Shown here in pieces: positions 6,878 through 14,096 of a stretch of DNA of 14,096 nt. Under the pieces are notes generated by a model. That model ran no database searches. It worked only from the letters and a program-made list of their open reading frames with translations, and was not told the origin of the DNA. Positions within the stretch are counted from its first letter, which is position 1. Each line of letters begins with the position of its first letter. Source of the DNA: Clostridiales bacterium (GTDB lineage Bacteria; Bacillota; Clostridia; Christensenellales; Christensenellaceae); contig DOMW01000090.1 in the NCBI GenBank assembly GCA_003510345.1, forward strand, positions 1 through 14,096, written 5' to 3'. The translations under genes were made by a program, and so were the position numbers.

Positions 6878-6907
6878 ATCATACCACTATCGCTCCATCG
6901 AGTCCAA
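6878..6907 (-). promoter_or_regulatory. Possible promoter of the YhcG-like gene
   Basis: On the - strand TTGGAC (6907-6902) and TATGAT (6883-6878) are 18 bases apart, about 50 bases before ATG 6828. The -10 box is good, the -35 box weak. It overlaps the end of the ArdC-like remnant, which would fit cargo that brought or acquired its own promoter. Confidence 0.3.
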
Positions 6908-7081
6908 CTCCTTCACCCGCCTAATGGCTTTTTTGAACTCATTGGAATACCGTGACATCTCTTCCCGCACAGCGTCTTTGACTTTGAGAAAATCGTCCGG
7001 TTGCGTTTCGCCCAAATACGAGAACGTGTATTCGGAAGCATCAACACCAAACTTTGTGGAAAGGGCATAGGTGATGCTCTG
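6887..7081 (-). pseudogene. C-terminal remnant of an ArdC/LtrC-like (DUF1738) protein
   Basis: Translation of the frame ending at TAG 6887-6889 gives 64 residues beginning QSITYALSTKFGVDASEYTF, with SYLGETQPDDFLKVKDAV and a closing helix KKAIRRVKEL. The pattern of an ESxxY helix, then FGIDTSxYSFGY, then a long amphipathic helix is what I know from the C-terminus of ArdC/LtrC-like antirestriction proteins in this ICE family. The frame is preceded at once by TGA (7084-7082), and upstream DNA reads as relaxase in a different frame. A deletion therefore appears to have fused the start of one gene to the end of another. The fragment has no start codon or ribosome binding site and is probably not translated. 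The family call rests on a short stretch and is tentative. Confidence 0.5.
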
Positions 7082-7230
7082 TCACAACGCACCTTTTTCC
7101 CGTCGGCCGCATACCGCAGCAACCTGTCCATGTCGTCCGTGTCCACCGTCTTTTCGTCGGTCATGGCGTAATCGGCGGCGCGTTTCAAATGCCGTTCCGA
7201 CCGGATGACCTTCATTTTCACATATGCCAT
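7082..7230 (-). pseudogene. Relaxase (MobA/VirD2-like, Tn1549 type), N-terminal fragment only
   Basis: ATG 7230 lies 3 bases after the mobC stop with AGGAG at 7 bases, so the start is genuine. The first residues, MAYVKMKVIRSERHLKRAAD then YAMTDEKT, are the hallmark opening of ICE relaxases of this type. Family resemblance is lost after about residue 49 (GKKVRCD). The frame runs on to 6913 as non-homologous sequence, because the DNA there encodes the ArdC-like tail in another frame. The catalytic Tyr region and the three-His motif of relaxases are absent. The element therefore cannot nick its own oriT and would need a relaxase in trans to move. Confidence 0.8.
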
Positions 7231-7233
7231 ACG

Positions 7234-7566
7234 CTATCTCCTGATTCTAATCCCTCCCAACTGCTCGTCAACCACCCGCCAGATTTCACCCAGCAACGCT
7301 TCCACACTATCGATACTGGCAGGGGAGATGCGCTTATCCGAATTGGCAATCTTCGCTATTTGGTTGATGTTTTTGCCAATGGCGTTCATCTCGCGGTACA
7401 CATCGCGGATCACGCGCCGGTCGATCACGATCACCTTTTCGTCACTCAGGCAGCACCGGCGTATGTATGCCGACACCGAATTGCCGATTTGCTGGGCGTT
7501 GCGGTGAAGCTGGAAAAACTCTTCTGTGGTGAGCCGGGTTTTCACCTGAATACTTCGTTTGAGCAT
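7234..7566 (-). CDS. mobC: MobC-family relaxosome accessory protein
   Basis: The protein has 110 residues from ATG 7566, with AAAGGAG 10 bases upstream. A longer frame to 7614 exists but has no ribosome binding site. The N-terminal part MLKRSIQVKTRLTTEEF resembles a ribbon-helix-helix DNA-binding element. The C-terminal half contains the MobC signature: RRVIRDVYREMNAIGKNINQ, then IAKIANSDKRI and SVEALLGEIWRVVDEQLGGI. MobC binds near oriT and helps the relaxase open the strands. It lies directly upstream of the relaxase start and about 110 bases downstream (in transcription sense) of a hairpin-rich stretch proposed here as oriT. It looks intact and could still serve in a relaxosome if a relaxase is supplied in trans. 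Confidence 0.9.
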   Translation of the reverse strand: MLKRSIQVKTRLTTEEFFQLHRNAQQIGNSVSAYIRRCCLSDEKVIVIDRRVIRDVYREMNAIGKNINQIAKIANSDKRISPASIDSVEALLGEIWRVVDEQLGGIRIRR

Positions 7567-7582
7567 ATTTGGCACACTCCTT

Positions 7583-7648
7583 TCACATGGCAAGTTCTTC
7601 CTGCGGGTCTTCAATCAAATTCATACGCTCAACAATATCTTCATTCAT
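7583..7648 (-). CDS. Possible 21-residue leader peptide before mobC
   Basis: ATG 7648 is preceded by GGAG at about 8-9 bases and opens a 21-codon frame, MNEDIVERMNLIEDPQEELA plus a final Met, ending in TGA 7583-7585. The mobC ribosome binding site AAAGGAG starts right at this stop, so translation of the peptide could control access to mobC. It could equally be the leftover tail of a lost gene. The acidic, regular sequence looks coding, but its length gives little statistical support. Confidence 0.35.
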   Translation of the reverse strand: MNEDIVERMNLIEDPQEELAM

Positions 7649-7675
7649 ATTAAATTCTCCTGTATATATAAAATT

Positions 7676-7742
7676 AGCGCCGAACGGCGCTGGGGGTTTG
7701 GGGGCTTGCCTGCCCCCAACAAGGTGCGATGTGGTACCACAT
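7676..7742 (-). other. Candidate oriT: three inverted repeats in a non-coding stretch
   Basis: Between the small conserved gene (ends 7819) and the mobC leader (7648) about 170 bases lack a credible gene. They contain a 7-base-pair stem, AGCGCCG with CGGCGCT (7676-7691); an 8-base-pair stem, TTGGGGGC (7698-7705) with GCCCCCAA (7712-7719); and a perfect 14-base palindrome, ATGTGGTACCACAT (7729-7742). Clustered inverted repeats immediately upstream of mobC and the relaxase are where oriT is normally found. The nick site cannot be identified by eye. Some of these stems may instead end transcripts. Confidence 0.45.
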
Positions 7743-7818
7743 TGCGATCCTTGCTGCCAAGAAGAACATCCTGCGAAGTTCCACGGTGCATTGAAAGGAA
7801 CAATCCCAATGCCCGCGG

Positions 7819-8052
7819 CTATCGCTCCAGATCATCGTCCATCTGTGGGGCTTGCCGTTCCTCAATCACAGCGTATGTGTCGTCCACATAGAAGTGATTC
7901 ACAAATGGATTGAATATGGCGTGGCACTTCACACCGTCGAATTCAGCCATGTAGTCGTTGTCGCCCAGCTTCTCCAGAATCGTCGCTTCGCGTAGTTCAC
8001 CATTCAGAGAGTGGATGTGCATGGGTTCTGTTAAGGGCAAATTGAAATTCAT
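7819..8052 (-). CDS. Small conserved ICE protein, unknown function
   Basis: The 77-residue protein starts at ATG 8052, with GGAGG 9 bases upstream. The sequence reads MNFNLPLTEPMHIHSLNGEL, then REATILEKLGDNDYMAEFDG and VKCHAIFNPFVNHFYVDDTY, ending in an acidic tail. It has no membrane segment and no motif I can assign. The alternating hydrophobic pattern, with phrases such as NDYMAEFDGVKCHAI and NPFVNHFYVDD, suggests a small beta-rich fold. In my recollection similar short proteins accompany Tn1549-like conjugation modules, but I know no function for them. It sits between the Phd/PIN terminator and the proposed oriT, with nothing separating it from the mob genes downstream, so it may start that transcript. 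Confidence 0.7.
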   Translation of the reverse strand: MNFNLPLTEPMHIHSLNGELREATILEKLGDNDYMAEFDGVKCHAIFNPFVNHFYVDDTYAVIEERQAPQMDDDLER

Positions 8053-8084
8053 TTTTCAAATCCTCCGTATTGTTTTGGGGAGCG

Positions 8085-8108
8085 AAAAAAAGCGGGGGAT
8101 TCCCGCTT
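8085..8108 (-). terminator. Rho-independent terminator after the PIN toxin gene
   Basis: On the - strand AAGCGGG (8108-8102), loop AATCC, CCCGCTT (8096-8090) form a 7-base-pair GC-rich stem followed by a T run to 8085. It lies 31 bases after the PIN stop and just before the ribosome binding site of the next gene, so it isolates the toxin-antitoxin transcript from the mob genes. Confidence 0.85.
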
Positions 8109-8139
8109 CATTTGATACGATAGATATATTTTTTAATGG

Positions 8140-8553
8140 CTACTTGAGCCTTTTTAAGACTTCGCCGGGGTTTATGATTTTTACCGGAGAACCTTCAAAA
8201 TCTTTCGGATTGCGCGTAACAATCCACTCAACCTTATGCCGTTTTGCACAATGCGCCAACAGCGCGTCCTCATAATCAGGTATGGGAAGTTCAAACGCTT
8301 TTTCACAGTCCAGACCGGTTACGTCCAATACATCAAAAATAGCCAAAATCTTGAGTATTGCCTGCTTCGCCTGCTCAGAACTTTGTAACGTTTTCCTCAA
8401 GATGTAATATATATCCGTGATGGAACTGGCGGTAATACATCCGATGGCTTTTTCCTCCGCGCAGGCAAGAATGATTTTTTCAGCGGATTCGTTCCAGGGC
8501 GCTCGGCTCAGGCAAGCATCTAAAATAACATTGGTGTCAATCAGCAGTTTCAT
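8140..8553 (-). CDS. PIN-domain toxin (VapC-like ribonuclease)
   Basis: The protein is 137 residues and opens MKLLIDTNVILDACLSRAPW, the classic PIN start with metal-binding Asp6. Further acidic residues fall where the family needs them: Asp47 in SSITDIYYIL, Asp93/Asp96 in IPDYEDALLAHCA, and Asp118 in TRNPKDF. Such enzymes are Mg-dependent ribonucleases that stop translation when released from the antitoxin. The ATG at 8553 is 17 bases inside the preceding antitoxin gene, with GAGGAGAG upstream, so the two are co-translated. Length and motifs are normal and the gene looks intact. It is AT-richer than the helicase gene upstream. The pair has its own promoter and terminator, marking a self-contained cargo module in the ICE. 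Confidence 0.9.
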   Translation of the reverse strand: MKLLIDTNVILDACLSRAPWNESAEKIILACAEEKAIGCITASSITDIYYILRKTLQSSEQAKQAILKILAIFDVLDVTGLDCEKAFELPIPDYEDALLAHCAKRHKVEWIVTRNPKDFEGSPVKIINPGEVLKRLK

Positions 8554-8767
8554 AACGGCGGCGTCTCTCCTCTCTGGCTTCCTCTAGCGTCATGTCGCTG
8601 CCTTTGGCAATCCCAAACAGGGATTTGGCAAGCTCCACCTTATCCTGCTTCGCACTGGATAACTTGGCGACATTCTTACCGTTCTTGGTGATAAAAATAT
8701 CTTCATCGGAAACAAGGGTAAGATATTTACCAATGTTATTTTTAAATTCTGTCGCGGTTATTACCAT
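8537..8767 (-). CDS. Phd/YefM-family antitoxin
   Basis: The protein has 76 residues from ATG 8767. An ATG two codons earlier (8773) is only one base from AAAGGAG, whereas 8767 has the normal spacing of 7-8 bases. The N-terminal half is the Phd/YefM DNA-binding and dimerisation domain: MVITATEFKNNIGKYLTLVS, then EDIFITKNGKNVAKL. The tail (LAKSLFGIAKGSDMTLEEAR, then EERRRRYETAD) is charged and would wrap around the toxin. It neutralises the PIN protein and probably represses the operon. Three copies of ATCGAAC lie between the gene and the region just upstream of its -35 box. Confidence 0.9.
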   Translation of the reverse strand: MVITATEFKNNIGKYLTLVSDEDIFITKNGKNVAKLSSAKQDKVELAKSLFGIAKGSDMTLEEAREERRRRYETAD

Positions 8768-8820
8768 GTCCATTCTCCTTTCAAAAATCGAACGTAAAAT
8801 GTCAATTCGTTTTCAATTAC

Positions 8821-8849
8821 ATTGTACAATAATCGAACGATTTATGCAA
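8821..8849 (-). promoter_or_regulatory. Promoter and probable operator of the Phd/PIN operon
   Basis: On the - strand TTGCAT (8849-8844) and TACAAT (8826-8821) are 17 bases apart. The spacer contains the inverted repeat AATCG-TT-CGATT (8842-8831). The heptamer ATCGAAC occurs three times around it: 8787-8793 and 8832-8838 on the + strand, and 8864-8858 on the - strand. A repeated site overlapping the promoter fits autorepression by the antitoxin. Confidence 0.7.
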
Positions 8850-8889
8850 CACAAATTGTTCGATTCCAACTGTTGTTTTATTGCACACC

Positions 8890-11800
8890 CTACCTCTCAC
8901 TCTCCGGCTCATCCTCATCCATCACCTCACTGTTAAGCCCCACCGCTTCCCTGCTCTCATCCATCACCACATTTTCCTCCTGATGGTCGAGGTCAAGTTC
9001 CACATTCAGCCGCGCCACGCGTTGCTTTTTCTCTTTCAATTCTTCCTCCTGCACAAACGGCTTGCCCAGCTCCAGCTTCGCGTTTTGAATCTGCTTTTCG
9101 TAATCCGTGATCTTCGCCCCGCAATCCTCAATCAGCTTTCCAATGCCTTTCCCGGCGTTCTCAATGCGCGTCATGTTCCCCGTCTCGCTCTTGGAAAGAT
9201 CGATGGAATAGGTGTGATTGCCTTTGAGCATCAATGTGGCGTCTTTGGTAAACACATTGACCTCCAGAGCGAGGACAAAGTGCAGATACTTCCCCGCTTC
9301 ATACGGTTTTTCAGACTTCGCCGCCAGCGGGCACAGCGCCAGCAACGCGATTCCCGCTTTTTCCCTGTCCGTGTAAGTATCGCCAGCGATTGTGATGGAG
9401 AATTTGCTGCCTGCCGCCTGTTCCGCTTCCGCAATATCTTTCTCATAATCTTCTATCAAAGACTCCTGTGCGCGTATGGCATGGGGCAACGTGCTGGAAA
9501 CCATATCCTGCAACCGGAACTGCTGTGTCCGGTGCTTGTTCCTCAGAAGTTCCAGACGGGCGATGTCCAGATCGAGGTCCATTTTCTCCCTGATTTTGGG
9601 ATTGCCGGACGCCAGCGCCTTTACTTCCGCGTAATTGAGCGTCATGTCGTCGATATCCTCCATACGGCGCGACGGCGGCTTGTTGGTCATAATCTGCCCA
9701 ATGAACTTTGCCTTGTTCTCAATGATTTGATAGTTGTAGGCGTCGAACGTACCCTCCTTCACATAGCGAAACACCTCCACTTCGCTATACATATTTCCGG
9801 GCCGGATGATGCGGCCTTCGCGCTGGGCAAGGTCGGAAGGCCGCCACGGTACATCCAAATGATGCAGCGCGTAAAGCCTGTCCTGAATATTGGTGCCCGC
9901 GCCCATCTTGGCCGTGCTGCCTATCAGCACACGCACCGCGCCGCTTCTGACTTTGGCGAACAGATTGGCTTTCTGCACATCCGTCTTGGCTTCGTGGATA
10001 AAAGCGATTTCCTCCTGCGGAATGCCCATGTTTGCCAGCTTGCACCGTATGTCGTTGTAGACATCATTGAAATTATCCGCGTCCAGAACATACACGCCGT
10101 CATCGTTTTTACGCATGGGTATCACAGACTGCGGCGTTCCGATGTCGCAAAACACAAGCTGCGCCGCTTTGTCGTCCGCTTTCTCTTTCCAGATGCGGTA
10201 GACGTTCCCGCAGCAGGCCGCGATCTTGCTGTCCTCTTCATCGGGCAGGCCAGGATCGATCATCCGCACATCCAGCGCCAGCGCGCGCCCGTCCATTGTC
10301 ACTTTCAGCATGTTGTCAACGTCGGGCGACACCTGTTTGTTCCGTATGGCTTCCGACCGCTCCACCAGCCCGTCCACCATATTCTTTTGCAGGCCGCTGG
10401 GTTTCAGCAGCACAACCGTCGGCTTGCCGCCCTTGATTACGGGAACCGGCAGGTTCAGGTCGGCGGCGACCTTGATGTCCGCCGCGTTCGCGAACAGTGC
10501 GCACAGTTCCGGTAGGTTGTAATATGCCGCAAGGCGCGTTTTCAAGCGGTAGCCGCGACCGGAGGGGGCCAGTTCCAACGCCGTCCGCGTCTCCGCAAAT
10601 ACGGAAGCCCATGCGTCAAAGTTCTCCAGACCGCGACCGCGCAGTTCGTCGTACTGCAAATATCGCTGGATGGTGTACATCTCCGCCAGCGTATTGCTGA
10701 TGGGTGTGCCGGTGGCAAATACGATCCCGCGCCCACCCGTGCGCATATCCATATATCTGCACTTCATAAACAGGTCACTGGATTTCTTTGCGTCCGTTTG
10801 GTTGACGCCCGCCACATTGCGCATTTTTGTGGTGAGCGCCAAATTTTTGAACTCATGGCTCTCATCCACCACCAGCATATCAATACCGAGTTCCTCAAAA
10901 TTCACAACGTTATCGCGTACCCCTTCCGTCAGGTTTTTCATACGCGTTTCCAGCCGCTTGTGCGCCGCCACCATCTGTTTGATCGTCCAGTGTTCGCCGT
11001 TGTTCCGCTTGGCCTCGTCAATCTGCCGCATCACCGCGTCAATCTGCTCCTGCAAATGTTTCTCTTGCCATTCGGGGGACATAGGTATCTTCTCAAGCTG
11101 TGAATGGCCGATGATCACCGCGTCGTACTCGCCGGTGGCGATGCGGGCGCAAAACCGCCTGCGCTTTTTCTTTTCAAATTCGGTTTTGGACACCACCAAT
11201 ATATTGGCGGCGGGGTATAGCCGCAGGTATTCGCTCGCCCATTGCTCCACCAAATGATTGGGCACGACAACCATTGCTTTACTGCACAGCGCCAGCCGTT
11301 TGCTCTCCTGAATGCCGCCCACGATCTCGAACGTCTTGCCAGCGCCCACTTCGTGCCCCAGCAGCGTGTTGCCGCCATACAATATACGGGCAATGGCATT
11401 GCGCTGGTGTTCGTGCAGAGAGATTTCAGGATTCATCCCGTAGAACCGGAGGTTGCCGCCATCGTATTCGCGCGGTCGGATGTTGTTGTACTCATCATTG
11501 TATTTACGCACCAGCCGTTCGCGCCGGTCGGGATCGTCAAATATCCACTCACGGAACCGGTCTTTCAGCAGCGTTTGTTTTTCTTGCGCCAGTATCGTTT
11601 CCTCGCTGTTTATCACATAATATTCTTTTCCTTCCGCATCGTATTTTTTATCCCGCACCGTCGCCGCGCGCAAGTTGAGCGACGCTTCGATGATCTCGTA
11701 AGCATCCATACGCGATGTGCCGTATGTCTCCCGCGCCAGCACATTGCCGCCCGTCCACGGTTTGCCGCCAATCGACCACAGCGACGAATACGGCGAATAC

Positions 11801-11961
11801 TGCACGGTCATACTGCGCGTGGCGTACTCATTCGGCTCCAACATTTTCACGATAAAGGCATGGATATCATCCTGCGGAACCCACACGCTGCCCAACCGCA
11901 CGTCGATATCGGCGGCTTCGATATCCGCCGGGATGACCGCGGCCAGCGCATCCACGTTCAC
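8890..11961 (-). pseudogene. SNF2-type helicase part of the ICE methylase/helicase giant gene
   Basis: This segment has 1023 codons after an in-frame TAG at 11962-11964. The helicase core is complete: Walker A in LLGHEVGAGKT (about residue 205), DEAH-like VVDESHEFKNL (about 362), motif III FATGTPISNTLAEMY, and motifs V-VI GSTAKMGAGTNIQDRLYALH and QREGRIIRPGN (about 715). A coiled C-terminal region follows, ending in an acidic tail. It begins VNVDALAAVIPADIEAADID, which in relatives is mid-protein, right after the methylase half. The GTG that follows the TAG has no ribosome binding site, so I treat it as part of a broken gene, not as a separate start. If an internal start is used, a helicase could still be made. 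Proteins of this family travel with Tn1549-like elements; their job in transfer or defence evasion is not firmly known. Confidence 0.85.
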
Positions 11962-13251
11962 CTAAAACAGCGCATCGCTTTCAGCTTTGATCTGCGCGAT
12001 CTTTAGCTTTTCACGTACATTGCCGGACAAATATTCGTCTTTGGGCTGCCAGCCCATCGTGATGTCGCCGGTATCGCTCATGGGGTCTTTGAAGATAACG
12101 CCGTGCAGATCCCACACAACTTGTTTTGGGTCTTTGCCGGTGAGGCCGCTCATGAACGCAATATCCACGCGCCCGCGCTCCGCCATGCTCACAATCAGGG
12201 CTTCGCTTGCCGTATCCACTTTTTCAATACGCGCGTGTGGCCGGACGGTGCGTTTGGTGAAAAACGCCGCCTTGCCCACAAACTCGTTTTCTTCATTCAA
12301 TAGTTCCAACGAGCACAGCAAGGGGTAATCCGCATCCAGTTTGAACGCACGCTTGTTGCCGTGGCCGTTAATGACGCCATATTTCTTGGTAAAGGCATCG
12401 TAACGGGAATTCAGCTTTGATTGCAGCGCCGCGATATCCGCATCCGGGCGGTTCTCCAGTTGGGCGTCGATCAATGACCGTACCACGCCCCGTATGGCGA
12501 TCAACCCGCGCACACGCTCCCGTGCCGTATCGTTCAATTCGGCTTTGTACATCAGCGTGTTTTCGCGGTAATAGATTTCGCCGTTGTGGATGGTATAGGT
12601 GAAGTTCTTTACCTCCGGGTCGGCGGGGATGGCTCCATCGTCCGTCTCAACGTCCGGCTCCTCGTCAAAATCCTGCTCCACATACGCACCCTCCAAATTG
12701 CCCACCGCGTATTCCAGCAATTCAGGCAATTCCCGGTCGGGGAAAGGCAGGCAGGCCGTATCTTTGTTGTTGCCATACATATTGCTGTCAAACGCCATCC
12801 TGCCCAGCACCATTTCAGGGTGGTCGGCAAAGTATTGGTTGATGGGAACGCCGTCGTCGTTTTTGGTGATATGTACCCAGGATGGCAGTATATCAATGGC
12901 GCGGTCGCGCTTTTGCAGGAACAGGATATCGGTGGTGACTTCCGTTCCCGCGTTGGCTTTGAAAGCGTTGTTGGGCAGGCGGATTGCGCCGATCAACTCG
13001 GCGCGCTGGGCTATGTATTTCCGCAGTTGCGGATTCGCCTTGTCCAGCGTACCTTTGGACGTAACAAACGCGATCAACCCGCCCGGACGCACTTTGTCTA
13101 TGGTCTTTGCGAAAAAGTAATCGTGTATCAGGAAGTTATATTTGTTGTACCGCGCGTCCGATACCTTGTATGTGCCGAATGGCACGTTGCCCACCGCGAG
13201 GTCAAACGAACCGTCGTCAAACGGCGTATTCTCGTACAAGCGGATTTTCCG
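11962..13251 (-). pseudogene. N6-adenine methylase part of the giant gene, lacking AdoMet motif I
   Basis: Homology starts abruptly at KIRLYENTPF (about 13248). It continues SFDLAVGNVPFGTYKVSDAR (the NPPF-like catalytic motif, here NVPF), then NFLIHDYFFAKTIDKVRPGG, IAFVTSKGTLDKANPQLRKY and IGAIRLPNNAFKANAGTEVT, all typical of ICE-borne Eco57I-like methylases. A long linker domain follows, ending QIKAESDALF at TAG 11962-11964. The same frame then continues as helicase, so the stop is an interruption. Upstream, the part that should hold YVGWGG and the glycine-rich AdoMet motif I is missing, by memory about 200 codons, and the join with the N-terminal fragment is out of frame. Catalysis is therefore very unlikely. 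Confidence 0.8.
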
Positions 13252-14096
13252 TCTGTTGCTCCGTGCCTTGTCCGCTGTATTTCGTATCGTCCACGTCCCG
13301 GCTTGGCTGTTCTCGTACCTTCCGTTCTTCCAGCCACCGCTCAAACGACGGAACATCCGGCACAACCGTTTCCGGCGCGGCAACCACAAGCAGGTCTTGA
13401 TTGCGCCAACGTTCATTGATTGCCATGTCGTCCAGCAGGTCGGCTTTGTTTTTGGTTTTTTGCAGCAGTGGATAGTCCGGGTCGGCCAGCGTAACGGTGC
13501 CGCCTGTGACGCCGATCACCTGATGATCGGCCCCGTCCACATACACCGTCGTTCCCGGCTCGATTTGGAACGCTCTGTTTTGCAGGGCTTCATTAAACAG
13601 CCGGTTGCGCTCCATAAATAGTTCGTGTTCGGCGTTTGCCCGCTGGATGCGTAATCTCTGCCATTCGGCATATGCGGGGATCGCGTCTATCTGCTCCCGA
13701 GAAAGATATTTTCCATCCGCGACAAGCGTTTTGATACGCGCGTTTACTTTCGCCCATGAGAGCAGCAGCGGTTCTTCCACACCCTGCTTATCCAGCTTTA
13801 GCCCTTTCCCGTCAAAATTGACTTGGCCGCGCAACCCGTCCGGGTAGTAGTGCGCACCGCCGCCGATGCCGTATTCGTCTTTCAAAAAGCGGATGTTGTC
13901 GGCGTTGGATTCCTCTTTGACAAATTGCTGGTAAATCCGGAACTTGCCGCCTACAACGTGGCTTCCTTCCAGCAGGGCGCTATCAATATCTTCCTCAGTG
14001 ATATCGCCGGAAAAAGAAAAACTGGCTGAATTTTCATCAACCGGTTCTTCCAATTTTTGTGGTTGTTCTACGTGGTCAGGCTGTATACGATCTCGT
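13217..14096 (-). pseudogene. N-terminal region of the giant methylase/helicase gene (runs off right edge)
   Basis: The frame is open to the window edge, so the gene starts further right. A TTG at 14053 is not a real start, because protein-like sequence (DRIQPDHVEQPQKLEEPVDE) continues before it. Recognisable blocks are DITEEDIDSALLEGSHVVGG, KFRIYQQF, then IRFLKDEYGIGGGAHYYPDG, KGLKLDK, and LSWAKVNARIKTLVADGKYL. These match the domain that precedes the methylase in SNF2/methylase giants of Tn1549-like ICEs. A second block, EPGTTVYVDGADHQVIGVTG, resembles a small beta-barrel. After about DVDDTKYSGQG the family match ends, and the frame stops at TGA 13217-13219 while the methylase resumes in another frame. 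This is one of four large deletions in the window that also shift the frame. Confidence 0.8.

Larger units (their letters stand above)
1665..14096 (-). mobile_element. Degenerate Tn1549/CTn-like integrative and conjugative element, partial
   Basis: The - strand carries a recognisable conjugation module: methylase/SNF2 helicase, MobC, relaxase start, PrgI, VirB4 and NlpC/P60 hydrolase, in one orientation. Backbone genes sit close together or overlap (mobC stop to relaxase ATG 3 bases; prgI and virB4 overlap 14 bases). Cargo interrupts it: Phd/PIN, a YhcG-like nuclease and hicBA on the opposite strand. Essential functions are broken: the relaxase is truncated, VirB4 has lost Walker A, and the methylase has lost motif I. 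VirD4 coupling protein, VirB6, integrase, excisionase and att repeats are not seen. The right end runs out of the window. The left limit is placed at the NlpC stop only because strand and gene content change there. The two kinase genes to the left could be cargo or host DNA. Confidence 0.75.

Noticed and set aside
7674..7865. - strand frame of 63 codons across the proposed oriT
   Set aside because: It overlaps the well-supported small gene in another frame, runs through the inverted repeats, and has no ribosome binding site.
8800..8805. TTGACA on the - strand upstream of the Phd gene as a -35 box
   Set aside because: At 17 bases downstream the sequence is GAAAGG, the ribosome binding site, not a -10 box. 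The TTGCAT/TACAAT pair further upstream is far better.
8881..10515. Long + strand frame of 544 codons
   Set aside because: It is antisense to the helicase core, whose motifs are unmistakable. It has no ribosome binding site and a His/Arg/Leu-rich composition typical of a shadow frame.
11962..11964. TAG as a recoded sense codon (pyrrolysine or suppressor)
   Set aside because: TAG ends several other genes here (second kinase, mobC, the 58-residue protein) without sensible sequence beyond, and no pyl genes are visible. A point mutation is simpler.
1..14096. CRISPR array, tRNA or rRNA genes, insertion sequences, att repeats
   Set aside because: No regularly spaced repeats, tRNA-like folds, rRNA signatures, transposases or integrases, or long terminal repeats were seen. 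The only tandem repeat found is inside the NlpC gene.

Overview
The window looks like accessory DNA from a gut-type Firmicute of the class Clostridia. The evidence is the gene families: the conjugation module of a Tn1549/CTn-type integrative and conjugative element (ICE), Gram-positive ribosome binding sites (AAAGGAG, GGAGGT), and a multi-pass GHKL sensor kinase. GC is high in the backbone genes and visibly lower in three cargo islands: hicBA, the YhcG-like nuclease and the Phd/PIN pair.

Layout. Positions 2-1644 (+ strand) hold two overlapping sensor-kinase genes. The first enters from the left edge, carries a good H-box with its histidine, then stops without an ATPase domain. The second has a membrane domain and a GHKL ATPase domain, but a lysine stands where the phospho-acceptor histidine should be. 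From 1665 to the right edge nearly everything is on the - strand and belongs to the ICE. In transcription order (right to left) the genes are: a giant methylase/SNF2-helicase gene in three pieces (14096-8890), a Phd/PIN toxin-antitoxin pair with its own promoter and terminator (8849-8085), a small conserved gene (8052-7819), a hairpin-rich non-coding stretch that may be oriT (about 7676-7742), mobC (7566-7234), the first 49 codons of a relaxase joined to the tail of an ArdC/LtrC-like protein (7230-6887), a frameshifted DUF1016/YhcG-like nuclease (6828-5796), a 58-residue membrane protein (5643-5467), hicBA on the opposite strand (5021-5451), a PrgI-family protein (4946-4572), virB4 with two internal deletions (4585-3328), a leader with stacked hairpins (3294-3199), and an NlpC/P60 cell-wall hydrolase (3172-1665).

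How the genes relate. PrgI, VirB4 and the NlpC/P60 protein would form the type IV secretion channel. MobC and the relaxase would process oriT, and the methylase/helicase is a usual passenger of this ICE family. Here the element is dead or dying. The relaxase is gone after its N-terminus, VirB4 has lost its Walker A region, and the methylase has lost its AdoMet-binding motif and is cut from the helicase by an in-frame TAG. No VirD4, VirB6, integrase or att site is visible. By contrast both toxin-antitoxin modules look intact.

The most interesting candidates are the complementary kinase pair at the left end and the structured leader before the NlpC gene. The survival of two addiction modules inside a collapsed ICE is also worth a look. 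Several single-base frameshifts could be assembly errors; the large deletions and the TAG are harder to explain that way.
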